Origin: Prorocentrum cordatum
Taxonomy: Eukaryota; Sar; Dinophyceae; Prorocentrales; Prorocentraceae
NCBI GenBank assembly: GCA_963575745.1
Contig: CAUYUJ010014334.1
Location: 379,075 to 414,791 of the forward strand
Reading direction: 5' to 3'
Length of the DNA: 35,717 bases
The position numbers and the translations under genes are program-made. Within the stretch, counting starts at the first letter, position 1, and every line of letters begins with the position of its first letter. Positions 1 through 10,384 of this stretch are shown one piece after another. Below the pieces are notes generated by a model. That model was not told the DNA's origin, searched no databases, and saw only the letters and a program-made list of their open reading frames with translations.

Positions 1-529
1 AGGAGGAGGAGGAGGAGGAGGGACGATGGAATGTGAGCAGAGGAGGAGGAGGAGGAGGAGGAGGAGGAGGAGGTGGAGGAGGAGAAGAAGGAAGAGGAGG
101 TGGAGAAGGAGGAGGTGGAGGAGGAGAAGTTGCCCCTTCGAGGTTGGGCCCCCTCGGGGGTGGGAGGCTGCGTGGGGCGCTCGGCCCCCCACCAGCGCCG
201 TCGCAAAGATCCCAGCAGCGGTGGACTTCAGCCTCGTGGTGGGTCGCCCCCCTTCGCGCCCCCGCTCTGCCAGCTGCGTTGCCAGGATCTCCCCCCCCAC
301 CCCCTTTCGAGGTCCAGGAGGAGGAGGAGGAGGAGGAGGAGGAGGAGGAGGAGGAGGAGGAAGGGAGGAGGAGGAGGAGGGGAGGAGGAGGAGGAGGAGA
401 AGGAGGAGGAGGAGGAGGAAGGAAGGAGAAGAGGAGGAGGAGGAGGAGGAGGAGGAGGAGGAGGAGGGAGGAGGAGGAGGAAGGGAGGAGGAGGAGGAGG
501 AGGAGGAGGAGGAGGAGGAGGAGCGCGGG
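1..529. repeat. GGA/GAG purine-rich microsatellite arrays
   Basis: Two long runs of GGA/GAG triplets with AAG interruptions (about 1-130 and 317-523) flank a more complex stretch at 131-316. All frames stay open through them and give only poly-Glu, poly-Arg or poly-Gly (plus strand) or poly-Leu, poly-Pro or poly-Ser (minus strand), so I do not call them coding. The strand asymmetry is nearly complete, with purines on plus. Confidence 0.9.
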
Positions 530-638
530 CAGCCTCGGGCCGCTCGGCGCGAGTCCACGCCCGTGCGCTCCCGCAGGTCTGCCGCGGGCGGGTGCCGCAA
601 GATGCGAGCGTCGGCCGTGCGGGCAATAGTTATATGCA

Positions 639-843
639 CATCCAGTGCGTCTTGGATTCTTGGGCTCTCTTCCCCAGAAACCGTAGACGCCGCATTGGAT
701 ATGGATAAAAATCTGGCCCCAAGAGGCTTGATGTTATCCATGTCCAGTGCGCCTCGGCGTTGCGGCACCTCTTCCCAAAAAGTGCACGACGCTCTGGATA
801 TGGATATAAGTACTGCCCGCAGGCCATGCCAGGTGCAGTCACT
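639..843. repeat. Imperfect tandem duplication, ~100-bp unit
   Basis: Two diverged copies in direct orientation. TCCAGTGCG occurs at about 641 and TCCAGTGCGCC at about 743. CTCTTCCC follows in each, and both copies end in (C)TGGATATGGATA (about 696 and 795). The period is 100-102 bp. No gene was recognised here. Confidence 0.6.
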
Positions 844-1466
844 TCTCGCTCAGAGTATCGTTGCTGCTTGCTCGGAGCAGCCGTGCCCCGCGCGAGTATT
901 GTGGCCCTCGGCCGTTTGTCTTGCCGTTGGAGATCTGAGCGCACCCCGTGTCACACAGACGTGCACGTTGGAGCTCGACGTCCGCTCGTGCCCGCGTCCC
1001 GCACCACACGCTCCCCCGCACCTCGCCCTGCACTCCTCACACCCATCGCCACCAGCTTCGGCTACACACAACAAGGACCCTAGGCAAAAGCGACCCTTGG
1101 CGCGCGGCGCTTGGGGGCCGCGGGGAGGCCAAATCCGGGCGCGCCAGCTAATGCTGGGGGGACCCCCTGTTCGGCGGTGGATAAGCCTCCCTTTAGTAAA
1201 CCTCCCCTTCGTGAGAACGGCCTGGGACCGAAACCGACGGACCTGGACCTGCCAAGATAATGAACGGCCGCGACGCCCGCTCGCGAACCGAACACGGCCA
1301 ATTCCTGCATCGACGCGTCGAGGTAGGAGGTCTATCCACCTCCGACCTGTGCGCCCGCACCAGAGGTCGCTCCGGCGGAGGGCCAGCCTGACACGGAGCC
1401 GACGGGTCTCCAGGAGTTACCAGCCTGGAGCATATCCCTATCCCTATGCTGGGCACCTCATCATCA

Positions 1467-1525
1467 CGATGCCAATCTTAGGGATTCCCTTATTTTTGGA
1501 TGGCGAATCCCTAAGATTGTCATCG
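1467..1525. repeat. Foldback inverted repeat
   Basis: Arms 1467-1487 and 1505-1525 are complementary over 21 positions with one mismatch (1472 against 1520), around a 17-base loop. The inner 15 bases (CAATCTTAGGGATTC and its complement) match perfectly. A third related stretch, CAATCTTAAGGATAAGGATA, follows at about 1539. It could be a foldback or MITE-like remnant. No target-site duplication was identified. Confidence 0.75.
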
Positions 1526-1751
1526 CCTTTTGGCGCGTCAATCTTAAGGATAAGGATACGTTCGAGACTGGTAAAAAGAGGGGGCCCGGGCGGGAGCCGC
1601 GCGGCAGGCCGGCGGAGAGAGCCGCGGCGCGGGTCCGGTCGCCGAAGCGGGTGACGTTGGAGTCGAGGACCAGCGGCCTCGGCAGGGGGGCGCGCGCGGG
1701 TCCGCGGGCGCCCGCGCGCCCACGGTGGGGGCAGCGGGTGGGGAATCCCTG

Positions 1752-1826
1752 GAGGAGGAGGAGGAGGGGGAGGAGGAGGAGGAGGAGGAGGAGGAGGAGG
1801 AGGAGGAGGAGATGGAGGAGGAGAGG
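1752..1826. repeat. GGA microsatellite
   Basis: GGAGGAGGA triplets run for about 70 bases with few interruptions, like the array at the left edge. The sequence after it switches to CGTCGTCCTCTTCCTCC, the pyrimidine mirror of the same triplet. Confidence 0.85.
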
Positions 1827-1905
1827 CTCGCCCCCGCTGGTCGTCGTCGTCCTCTTCCTCCTCTTCCTTCTTCGCCCTCCTTCCCAGGGGGGTCGGCGGA
1901 ACGGC

Positions 1906-2075
1906 GGAAGCCTGTTGAAGAAGGGATCCTTGGAGAAGGGATCCAGGGTCTGTGAGCCGGTGGGGCACCAGTTGAGGTTTGGCCATGGAGACCATTGCCG
2001 CCATCATCAGATCAGGAATCCCCTAGGGTCTGAAGCCTCCTGGGCACATTCCCTGACGAACGCGGCCCCAACCGT
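1906..2075. repeat. Dispersed repeat, copy 1
   Basis: This shares a long colinear match with 5455-5615 in the same orientation. GGCCATGGA..CA.TGCCGCC.TCATCAGAT and GGGTCTGAAGCCTCCTGGGC.CATTCC are common to both. The match covers the coding tail of the candidate gene at 2007-2433 and about 100 bases of its 3' flank, so it looks like a duplicated gene end rather than a simple repeat. Confidence 0.75.
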
Positions 2076-2433
2076 CTCCCCCGCGCGAGGGGGGCCCCGT
2101 GGCAGAGAGGCGGGGGCATAGGCAGGCGAAGAGACGAAACGACAGGAGGGTGCGGGAGGGGTGAGGGTTGAGCAGGGACCGACCGTCCCAGCATTCTTAT
2201 AGGCCTGCCACGAGATGTTCTCGCTCCCCCCAATCCATCCTGCGGACACCCGCCATGTCCTGCCCCCCTCCGCCGTCCTCCCTCTGCTCCTCCGAATGTG
2301 GACTGTCTGGGCGGCGGGCAGCTTATCCCACATGTGGCACTTCTGATTGTTGCCCTGCAGGAACTCGTAATCATCGGGGCTCCTCCACTCCAGCAGATGC
2401 GAGGATACGGACGCATGGACATAGATGGCACAG
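2007..2433 (-). CDS. Candidate 3' exons of an unrecognised gene
   Basis: An acceptor-like CCCCCTAG at 2440-2434 is followed by a minus-strand frame open from 2433 to 2184. It reads like protein rather than repeat, with WRSPDDYEFLQGNN and KCHMWDKLPAAQTVHIRRS. GT at 2183-2182 (ACG|GTCGGT) could be the donor. After a short putative intron, a possible terminal exon begins after GGGGGAG near 2075 and ends AFVRECAQEASDPRGFLI then TGA at 2009-2007. That tail recurs at 5555-5611, which supports it as genuine coding sequence. The upstream exons are not found, and no family is recognised. The borders are inferred and the whole model is weak. Confidence 0.33.
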
Positions 2434-3103
2434 CTAGGGGGAGGTTTCCACACCCGCCAGAATGACCTCTTTTTAACTGCCATGTTCGCATACACACACA
2501 CAGTGCCGCGCTGCGCGTGCACAACGATGATGGACCCCCTCCGTCAAGAGAAGGGGGAGGACATGAGCATCGTTCATCCGACCCCCATCCCCAGCGGCGT
2601 GGCCTGGGCCTCACTGGCCGATTCACACCCCTAGATGGGGATATAGGCCGTTCCCTTCGGATTTCGAGGGGTGTATCCCAACTGGGGTGGTAATTTGGTG
2701 GGGTCTCGAAGGGAATGAGGATGGGGATGGGGGTCGGTTAAACGATACCGGACAACAGTGAGATGCCTGCAACATGATTTCGGCCTGATGCTCCCCTCTT
2801 GTCCCTTCTCTCGCCACCCCCTCCGCCCCTACATTTAAGTCGGGCGTGTCTCCCTACAGGGGGATCTTCGACGAAAAATGATACATAGTCAAAAATATTC
2901 CAAAAGGGCTAAACAATACTCCAAAAATGCTCCTCACACTATTTGTGGATTATTTTTGTATATCCTCCTGTAGAGACGGGCCCGACTAAACCCTACCTCC
3001 TCCGTCTCCCTTCCGTCCCTCCTTCCAGCCCTGCTTAGGCCTGAATGCAGTGTCGTATGAGAGCACACAGAAAGATGAAGGAGCAGCGCGGACAGCAAGG
3101 GCG

Positions 3104-3171
3104 ACAAGGAGGAGGAGGAGGGGGAGGGGGAGGGGGAGGAGGAGGAGGAGGAGGAGGAGGAGGAGGAGCAG
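3104..3171. repeat. GGA microsatellite
   Basis: GGA and GGGGGA triplet/hexamer runs between unique flanks. The minus strand gives only poly-Ser/Pro or poly-Leu, so it is not called as coding. Confidence 0.85.
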
Positions 3172-3671
3172 TGTACATCTGCATCTGACTGCCGAGTTGG
3201 AGCATACATAGTTCACAGACTCACAGACTCGCAACGAGCTCAGGGCCAAACCCCCACCTCTGTAGGCACTGTGGGTCTCCGGCGAGGTCACGTAGGCAGT
3301 GCCAAGAGAACCACGGGGCACATCCAGACTCCCCACCGCCCAAGCCGAAACCAGTCGTCCCAATATCGACTACGTGAGCACTAGAATCCACCCCAACATA
3401 GCCTGCAGGGGATGAGCGTGCTCAACGGTGCATGATGCAGTACAGAAAATTATTGGCTTGTACAGAAGCGCCCGTTAAACAACAGGGCAACTCTAATTAC
3501 TTGAGATCAGAGGTGGAACGCATCTGAATGGTAGCGGGTACTTTTCCAGAGTGTGGACCAAGGAGGAAAACAGACGCCATGAAAGGATGGATTGGAGGAG
3601 CGAAGCACGAAACGCAAAGATAATACTGACAAATAACAGAAAAGGTGGGACGCAAGGGAAGATGGCTTTAC

Positions 3672-3894
3672 CGTGATCAGCCGCAATGGATTCTTCTGGG
3701 CTGGCCTGGAAGGTTCTCAGGAACCAGTGTAAAGATGCCCATGAGATCATCGATCTTCCCCCCGTTCTAGACCCCCTCCACATCCTCAACAAACGGCCCA
3801 ACAATCGCTGAATGATTAGCCGCGCAGGAAGATACGAATTCCCTGTTATACTCTGGAGCTCTTGCACGTCATGATTACTCGGATGCCCGCTCAT
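3672..3894 (-). CDS. Candidate first exon, unknown protein
   Basis: An ATG at 3894-3892 (MSGHPSNHDVQELQSITGN...) is preceded by in-frame stops and, further up, by CCTGTAG, which could be a spliced-leader acceptor. The frame carries an amphipathic stretch (RLIIQRLLGRLLRMW) and reaches GATCACG|GTAAAG, a good GT donor at 3671-3670, after 74 codons in phase 1. Beyond the donor the frame becomes hydrophobic and atypical. No partner exon with matching phase was identified. The alternative is chance open sequence. Confidence 0.22.
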
Positions 3895-4007
3895 TTCTAG
3901 TTAGTTGCTGACTGCAACGCCCCTGTCGCGCTACAGGTCTGTGCTGGCAAATTCGCGGGCAGACGCTGCAACCCTCCTCCGCCTCTTCATCTGCCTCCTC
4001 CTCCAAC

Positions 4008-4170
4008 GGCGACGATGACCGCGACAATTTGGACGACGACGACGACGCTTTCGACACCGCCACTGACTTCGACGACGACCACGGCGAGTTCGACGACGTC
4101 CGCGACGACACACCGCCGACGACGACGCCGACTACGACGCTGCCGACGCTGCCGGCGACGGCTGCGGCGC
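4008..4170. repeat. GAC/GCC degenerate triplet array
   Basis: GACGACGAC and GCCGACGAC triplets. The plus frame gives Asp-rich then Thr/Pro-rich residues (from ATG 4029), and the minus frame gives Val/Ser-rich residues. Nothing outside the repeat supports a gene. Confidence 0.75.
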
Positions 4171-4834
4171 TGGCCCTGCCAGCCCACCACGATCCCAGCA
4201 CCCGCGGTCCAGGCCACCGCCCGGAGGCGCAGCATCTGGGTGGTGTTGCCGGTCTGGGCCAGGAGGGGGGGGGCAAGGGGCAAGGAGGAGGGAACGTGGA
4301 CTCCTGCCTCCTCGCGTGTGAGAAGGATTCGACAATCAGGACGGAAGACGTCTAATGATTTACGGCCTTCAGGAGGCCCCCGTGGGCCTGTCACAGAGCG
4401 CCTCCAGGCGAGAAGCCGGATCCTGGGAGCGGTCGGGACCTCCGCGGTCCTCGTTCTGAGACTGGCATTACGTCGGGGGTCTGGGGGGGAGGGGAGGGGG
4501 AAAGAGGAGAGGACTCGGCGAATCCGAAGGGTGTTGTTTGCAACCAGTACCCTGAGGGACACACCGGGAGGCGGGCGGGGACCTCGATAGAGTTCTCCGT
4601 CGCGCCCCGAGGAGGTCCGACGAGGACAGAGTCGTGCTCCCCAGGCCCCAACGGCGCCGATCGCAAACTGGCGTACCCACAACTTTGTAGTCGCCGAAGG
4701 GAGCCATCAGAACATATCCGATTGGAATGGTCAGCCTCTCCAGGTCCTGAAGAGCGCTTCCGATCCCACATGTCCAGCCGAATTCCGACCAAGACCAACG
4801 AGGGGGATAGCACGGATAACAAAAAAGGAGAGGG

Positions 4835-4975
4835 GCAGGAAAAGCAGGACGGGAATGGCAACGGGACGAGGATGGAGAGAGTGGGAGCGTGACGAAGAAT
4901 GGGAATCGGACGAAGAATTGGGGCGACATAGGAACGGGAACGGGAACCAAGACGGGAACGGGAAGCTGGAAAAGC
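4835..4975. repeat. GGGAACG / GACGAAGAAT minisatellite
   Basis: Short degenerate units GGGAATCGGACGAAGAAT, GGGAACGGGAACC and GACGGGAACGGGAAG repeat irregularly. No gene is supported here. Confidence 0.65.
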
Positions 4976-5353
4976 GGGCGGGTGCAAGCGCAGGGAAGGC
5001 TTGGGCAGGCCCCGCGATTCCTCCGACACGCGCTCGCCTCAGAACGGGCGTCTCAGGGCAGCTAAGCCGCAAAACCTGTGAGATGAATTCAGGCCCCGTT
5101 TCCCTCGGGACCCCGCTGCCTCGCAATTCGGGACGCTCGAGCCGGGTACGGAACAAAAAAGGCACGAAGACCAGCAGCAGTTCTTGCCGACTCTGAACAG
5201 GCTTCGCTGTCGGCGAAACGCCAAGGACGCTGTCCATTTGATATGCAAGGCCGCCTGCGCAACTGCGGCAGCCGTCGGTTCTGCACAACGTTGTTTGTTG
5301 GGTATCGTGTCCATGTTTGTCCGTACTCCTTCCGGCCGTTCCAAATTCATGGC

Positions 5354-5425
5354 GACCTGCGCACGGGGTCCGGCCTCGTACTCGCCCTCGCGGATGACCA
5401 GCCGGAACTGGTCCTTCTTGAGCTC
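5354..5425 (-). CDS. Possible isolated 24-codon exon
   Basis: GTGCCGTGCAG (acceptor) precedes 72 bases in one open frame reading ELKKDQFRLVIREGEYEAG and ending CGCAG|GTCGCC, a GT donor; both ends are in phase 0. The residue mix is protein-like. It lies just downstream (minus sense) of the duplicated gene end at 5555-5611. No neighbouring exon could be attached, so it may be a relic. Confidence 0.22.
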
Positions 5426-5454
5426 CTGCACGGCACTGTGCTCACTCCGTACTG

Positions 5455-5615
5455 TGAGGGCACTGGAAAAGGAGCCACTGGAGAAGGACTCCAGAAGCTG
5501 GAGCCGCGCGGAACTCCAATCGTGGGTTGGCCATGGATATCACTGCCGCCCTCATCAGATGAGGACCCCCCCAGGGTCTGAAGCCTCCTGGGCGCATTCC
5601 TCGACCAACGCCCCC
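5455..5615. repeat. Dispersed repeat, copy 2
   Basis: Partner of 1906-2075, same orientation. It includes the duplicated coding tail (5555-5611) and its 3' flank. Similarity starts near the AACGC at about 5610 and fades beyond about 5458. Confidence 0.75.
5555..5611 (-). pseudogene. Duplicate of a protein C-terminal tail
   Basis: On the minus strand this reads ALVEECAQEASDPGGVLI then TGA. The copy at 2063-2007 reads AFVRECAQEASDPRGFLI then TGA. Several differences are silent (TGC/TGT in the Cys codon) and others are conservative (Leu/Phe, Val/Phe), which suggests past selection on protein. An in-frame TGA lies about 20 bases upstream and no AG acceptor sits between, so this copy looks like a detached fragment. 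A real exon with an unusual acceptor cannot be excluded. Confidence 0.4.
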
Positions 5616-5639
5616 CACCACAATCGCAGTCACCCCGCA

Positions 5640-6360
5640 CCTCCAGCAAGCGCACAGAAACTCGGCGCTGGCACTCAGCAGAGCGCTGGCGAGAGACACC
5701 TGCTGAGGCGCACGTTCGCTGACGTGAGGGAGCCCCAGAAAGCGCGAGCGCCAAACAGCCGAGGGGGGCTGACGGCGCCACCCTCCTGGAGCGGCAGATG
5801 CCGCGCCGCGCACCAGCCACCTCGGCGGCCTCCATGACCAGAGCCAATACGCACCCTTGAGTAACAAGCCCCAACCGTGTCGCAACGGTGTCCCTGCTGG
5901 TGGTCCCCCGACATTGGCATGATTGGCCGCGTCGACGCTTGAAGCAGGGACCCACGTGGGAAACGCAGACGCAGCAACGATGTGCTCAAAGACCTGCTGC
6001 AGATCGCCCTCCCACCCGAGAACAGCCCCGTAGCTGCGGGGGTCTGCCAACACTGAAACGAAGCCCCCTCACTGGGCAGCGGGGCCAGAGGCTTGGAGGG
6101 CAGGAGGCTCGACGAGCTGCCCTACCTGAGGGGAGGGGGCCCCGCGAAGAGCGGGGGGCGATGGGGAGAGGGTCCAAGACACTGCGGGGGCAATCGCTCG
6201 GCACTCGCCCCGCGCAACCCAGCCTTCCGATTTCGAGCCGTCTCTCTTCGCGCACCTCCTCCCGCGCGGGGTGGCTGCTAGCCTCCCGCCTAGAGGTCAG
6301 ACATACTTTGGGCCGATGCAGATGCTTGATCAGCCCGGAGCCTGGCCAAAAGTCCCCCGG
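5640..6360. other. No gene recognised
   Basis: GC-rich, non-repetitive sequence. Frames on both strands are Arg/Pro/Ala-rich with no protein-like run, and no paired splice sites of matching phase were seen. Confidence 0.4.
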
Positions 6361-6362
6361 AC

Positions 6363-6536
6363 ATCCATATATGTATGCGTGTACATGCGTATACATGTGT
6401 GACAACCAACTTGGAACCCACGCAGTGTGCGATTTACCATATATGTACACATGCATGTACGCATATGTGTGTGCATACATGTATGGATGCATGGATGTAT
6501 GTACGTGTATATGTATGCATACATGCATGCATGCAC

Positions 6537-6571
<35 letters not shown>

Positions 6572-7495
6572 CGCGTACGTCATTTGTATATATATATAGA
6601 TTTATGTAAGCATACACATGTGTATATGTGTATGTGACTGCATGTATGTATTAAAGTATGCGTGCATGCATATATGCGCGCTGTATGTAGAATGAAGTCG
6701 TGATGTATGTAAGTATTTACGTACATGTGTATGGGTGTGTGTTTGTATGTATGTGTATAGGTGGGCATATGGCTGTGTGTATGTATGCATGCATGTATGG
6801 ATGCATGGCTGCCTGAATGCATGTGTGCTTGTGTATGCATGCACGCATGTGTGTACGTATGGATGTATGGATGTATGGATGGCTGTGTGTATGTATGTGT
6901 GTATGATGTGTACATGTATGCATGCACGTGTGAAGATGTTTAATCACGTATGTGTGTATGTATGTGTGCATGTATGTACGTGTGCATGCATATATGCATG
7001 TATGCGTGTATGTATGTATGGCTGTAGGTGTGTGCATGTATGTATGCATGCGTGCGTGTACGCATGTATGCATGCACGCACGCTTGCGTGTCTGTATGTA
7101 TGTCTGCTCGTACGTATGTATGAATATGCGTATGTGGTCATGTATGTGTGCATGTGTGCAAGTCTGTAAGTGTGTATGCGTGTACGTTTGTATGGAGGCA
7201 TGCACGCCTGTGTGGGTGCATGTGTGTATGTACTTATGTATGTATGGATGCATGCATGTGTATGTTAATATGAATGTGCATGTGTAGGTGTATGTGTATG
7301 TGTATGTTTATGTGCATGTGTGTAGGTGCATATGTATGTGTATGTGACTGCATGTATGTATGCATGTATGTATGTATGTATGTATGTATGTATGTGTGTA
7401 TGTATGTATGTGTATGTATGTGTACATGTATGTATGTATGTAGGCCGGTAGATTGGTTTGCTTGTATGTGTGTATGTATGGATGGATGGGTGTAA
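6363..7495. repeat. TGTA/TATG/CATG tetranucleotide array
   Basis: About 1.1 kb built from TGTATG, TGCATG, TACATG and related steps, with a pure (AT)n run at 6539-6568 and a clean (TATG)n run at about 7365-7400. Alternating purine-pyrimidine order is kept almost throughout. Open frames give only Met/Cys/Val/Tyr (plus) or His/Thr/Tyr (minus) and are artefacts of the repeat. Confidence 0.95.
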
Positions 7496-7780
7496 TTGTA
7501 TACCTCAGTATATAGTGACGCTGTAACGACGTGCGGGCGTCGCGCGATTAGGCTCTAGCTACCTGCAAGTTGGGGCCTTGCGGTGAAATCTTACCGACTA
7601 CGCACTGAGGACGGGAAGCCATGAGGAATGAGGGCACACAAGAGACAACCAGAGGAGTGAGGGAGCGAAAATCAGAGGCAAGCCTAGAGAACAACAAGGG
7701 GCCCTCTGGCAGCCCTCAGGAGGCGTCTTGGAGACCTCTTGGAGAAGGGGAGATACAGCAGCGGGAAGGAGATAGAAGGA
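7496..7780. other. No gene recognised
   Basis: A short unique stretch (7496-7620) separates the TGTA array from the purine-rich tandem units. The plus frame from 7621 is Arg/Glu/Gly-rich and grades into repeat. It is not called as coding. Confidence 0.4.
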
Positions 7781-8800
7781 GAGGAATGAGAAGGATGTGG
7801 AACGGGAGACGGAGGAGAACCAAGAGCGGAAGAGAGATCAGGGAAAACGGACAGCGAGGGATGGGGAAAAAGAAACGCACTCAGGGGTACGCCAAAGCCT
7901 TGGACAAGAAGAAACGGAAGGGGAGGGGGCGTCGACCTGAAAAAAACGGCTTGATGAAAGCCTTGTTTTTTGTCAAGGTGAGTCTCCTACCACGTAGTGG
8001 GGCAAGATGCTTGGTGAGGGAGGCGGAGGGAGGAAAGAGTGAAGGAGAAATGAGGATGAGGGAGGGGGGACGGATACGTATGAGGGAGGCGGAGAAAGAA
8101 CAACGTGAAGGACAGACGAGGAGGGAAGATAACATGACGCAGCGGGGAAAAAGAAGGAAGAGAGGAAGGAGAAGGAGGTAGAACGGGAAACTGGAAAGAA
8201 CCAAGAACAATAATGAGAACACAAAGAACGGACACCAAGCGATGAGGGAAACAGAAACACACTTTGGGGCACGCCAAGCCCTGAGACAGGAGGAACCGAA
8301 GGGGGGTCGGCCTTAAACAAATAACATGTTATGGGAGTCCTTCTTTTTCAAGCTGAGCCTCCTACCACATAGTGGGGCAGGATGCTGGGTGAGGGAGGAG
8401 GAGGAGGGAGGAAGGAGTGAAGGAGAAATGAGGATGAGGGAGGGGGGAGATGGAAATGCATGAGGGAGGCGGAGAGAGGAAGGCGTGAAGGAGAGACGAG
8501 GAGGAGGAGGGACAATGACGCAGCGGGGAAAAGGGAAGAGGAGAGGAAGGAGAAGGAGGTGGAACGGGAAACGGAAGAGAACCAAGAGCAGGAATGAGAG
8601 CGAAGAAAACGGACAGCGAGCGATGGGGGAAGCGGAAGCGCATTTTGGGGCACGCCGAACCCTGCGACAGGAGGAAATGAAAGGGGGTCGACCTCGAACA
8701 AAAAACAGATTTGAGGGGCCTCATACCACTCTGTGGGGCAGGATGCTGGGTGAGGGAGGCGGAGGGAGGAAGGAGTGAAGGAGAAATGAGGCTAAGAGAG
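7780..8800. repeat. Three tandem copies of a ~380-bp purine-rich unit
   Basis: Landmarks recur at a ~381-bp step: ACGGACAGCGAG near 7847, ACGGACACCAAG near 8228, ACGGACAGCGAG near 8609. GGGG(T/C)ACGCC followed by a purine-rich stretch and GTCG(A/G)CCT, and TGGGGCA(A/G)GATGCT(T/G)GGTGAGGGAGG, also recur. The plus strand is almost all purine between landmarks. The minus-strand frames (Leu/Pro/Ser/Phe-rich) follow the repeat and shift frame between copies, so they are not a conserved gene. Confidence 0.85.
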
Positions 8801-8817
8801 GAAGGGGGAGTATGCTG

Positions 8818-9415
8818 CTGCGGGGATGTCCACTGTCCCACTGCCCCCACTGTTCCCACCACTGTCCCCACTTTCCCCCAGTGCCCCCACTACTGTCGCA
8901 CTGTCCCCACCACGATCCCACTCTCCCCACTGTCCCAACTGTCCCCGCCACTGTCCCACTGTCCTCACTGTCCCCATCACTTTCCAATTGTTCCCACTGG
9001 CCCCACCGCTGTCCCACTGTGCTGCCCCACTGTCCACACTGTCTCCGCAAATGTCCCACTGTCCCCACTTTCGTCACCATTCTCCCTTCTGTACAACTGT
9101 CCCACCACAGTCCTAACCACCGCCCTCACCAGAGTCCCCACCACCACCGTCCCCACCACTGTCCCAATGCTGTCCCACCACCACCGTCCCCACCACTGTC
9201 CAACTGTCTCCATTGTCCCCACCACTGTCCCAATGTCCCCACAGTCCCCACCACTGCTCCCACTGTCCCCGCCAGTGCCCTTACCACTGTCGCACTGCCC
9301 CCCCTGTTCTCACCACTGTCCCCACCACGGTCCCACTCTTCCCACTGTCCACACCCCCTACCACCATCCCCACCACCGTCCCAACCACTGTCCCCACCAG
9401 TCCCCCATCCAGAGT
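8818..9415. repeat. CCCCACTGTCCCA minisatellite
   Basis: Roughly 600 bases of CCCCAC(C/T)..TGTCCCA-type units of variable length. The plus strand lacks long G tracts and the minus strand is the GGGACAGTGGGG complement. It begins at the end of the third 380-bp unit. Long open frames on both strands (Pro/Ser/Thr/His or Gly/Thr/Val) are products of the repeat. Confidence 0.9.
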
Positions 9416-9461
9416 GGGAGTGGAGGGGGAGTCGTTGCGGCGAGCGGGCGAGCGGGGAGGG

Positions 9462-9620
9462 GAGAGGGGGGGTTCGAACCGGTAGTGAACCCCCCCGGTT
9501 TTCCGGGGGGGGGGGGTCGAACCGGCAGTGACCCCCCCCTTTTCATGATGGACCAAGGGGGGGGGAGAGGGGGGGGGGGGGATGGGTTGGAAACCCCAAG
9601 CGAAACCCCCAGGTTTTTTG
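9462..9620. repeat. G-rich tract with duplicated TCGAACCGG(T/C)AGTGA
   Basis: TTCGAACCGGTAGTGAACCCCCC (9473) and TCGAACCGGCAGTGACCCCCC (about 9517) are separated by CGGTTTTCCGGGGGGG. Further G8-G10 runs follow to 9581. The TTCGAA core resembles a tRNA T-loop, but the flanking stem does not pair. Confidence 0.6.
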
Positions 9621-10320
9621 CCAGCAACGGTAGAACACGCTCTTTCAAATCATTTGAACTCCCTTGCGCGCGTGCTGTTGGGGGGCGGGGGGGGCGCGAT
9701 CCCTGTCAAATAAAACCACGCGGCCCAATCACGCGCGCCGGTCGCGCGAAGAGAGGATGCCGAGGGCGGGCGGGAGAGAGGCAGGGCGAAGGCCCCCCAT
9801 TGTGCAACCCGTCTGCGAGATCGGCGGGCTCTCCTCAACTCCTTCTCTTCCCTCCTTCCCCGTCCTTCTCGCCGTCGTCCACCCCTCTGCTCCTTCCCCT
9901 CCCCTGGCCTCTGTCAACTCACCTCGGGTGACGGCGGCCCCTGCAGCCCCCCGTCTTCCCGCCTGCATCGTCCTCCTCGTGACCATTCCCCCCCGCTCCT
10001 GTCCCTGCTCTTCGCGCAACCCATCCCAGGTGATTGCCACCCCTCCTCCTTCCCGTCCCCCCACTCCTGGCCCTTCTGGTCATCGCCCCCCCTCCTCCGA
10101 GGGGGTGGGGCGTTTGCTCAGGGGGGCCCGCAGCGCCGCTCAACGATGCGCTGCTTAACCGAGCCTACAGGGTGTGCCCTTTCCTCTCCTGTGCACGCCT
10201 CGACGTTGACGTTGGCCTTCGGCATTCGGCCTCGGCCGCGGTGCGCCTCGAAACGCCTCCTGGGCATGCTCACACGAGTCTGTTATCCTTGCATTCTTGG
10301 TTGCCCTTCTGAGGCCCGAA
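9621..10320. other. No gene recognised
   Basis: 9820-10090 is pyrimidine-rich (CTCCTTCCC types) with one G-rich block near 10097-10120. No frame with protein-like composition bounded by splice sites was found. Confidence 0.4.
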
Positions 10321-10384
10321 TCTTGGAAATGCTACAAAATGTCAACAAAATGTCTTTGTGGTGTTCTGGGAGAGACATGTGCAA

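Noticed and set aside
26-1654. Very long plus-strand open frame at the left edge
   Set aside because: It is kept open by GGA triplets. The rest is Arg/Pro/Ser-rich without domain-like sequence or splice support.
4029-4355. Asp/Thr-rich plus-strand protein
   Set aside because: It follows a GAC triplet array; no conserved-looking sequence exists outside the repeat.
6375-7287. Overlapping Met/Cys/Val/Tyr and His/Thr/Tyr frames
   Set aside because: Products of the TGTATG repeat; all frames are open on both strands.
6363-9415. CRISPR-like repetition
   Set aside because: Repeats are contiguous and degenerate, with no unique spacers of constant length; the context is eukaryotic.
9470-9540. tRNA-like TTCGAACC motif
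   Set aside because: The T-stem does not pair, and no anticodon or acceptor arms were found; the motif is part of a G-rich duplication.
8711-9931. 406-codon plus-strand frame
   Set aside because: It crosses the CCCCACTGT array, with low-complexity Pro/Ser/Thr/His content and no gene-like flanks.
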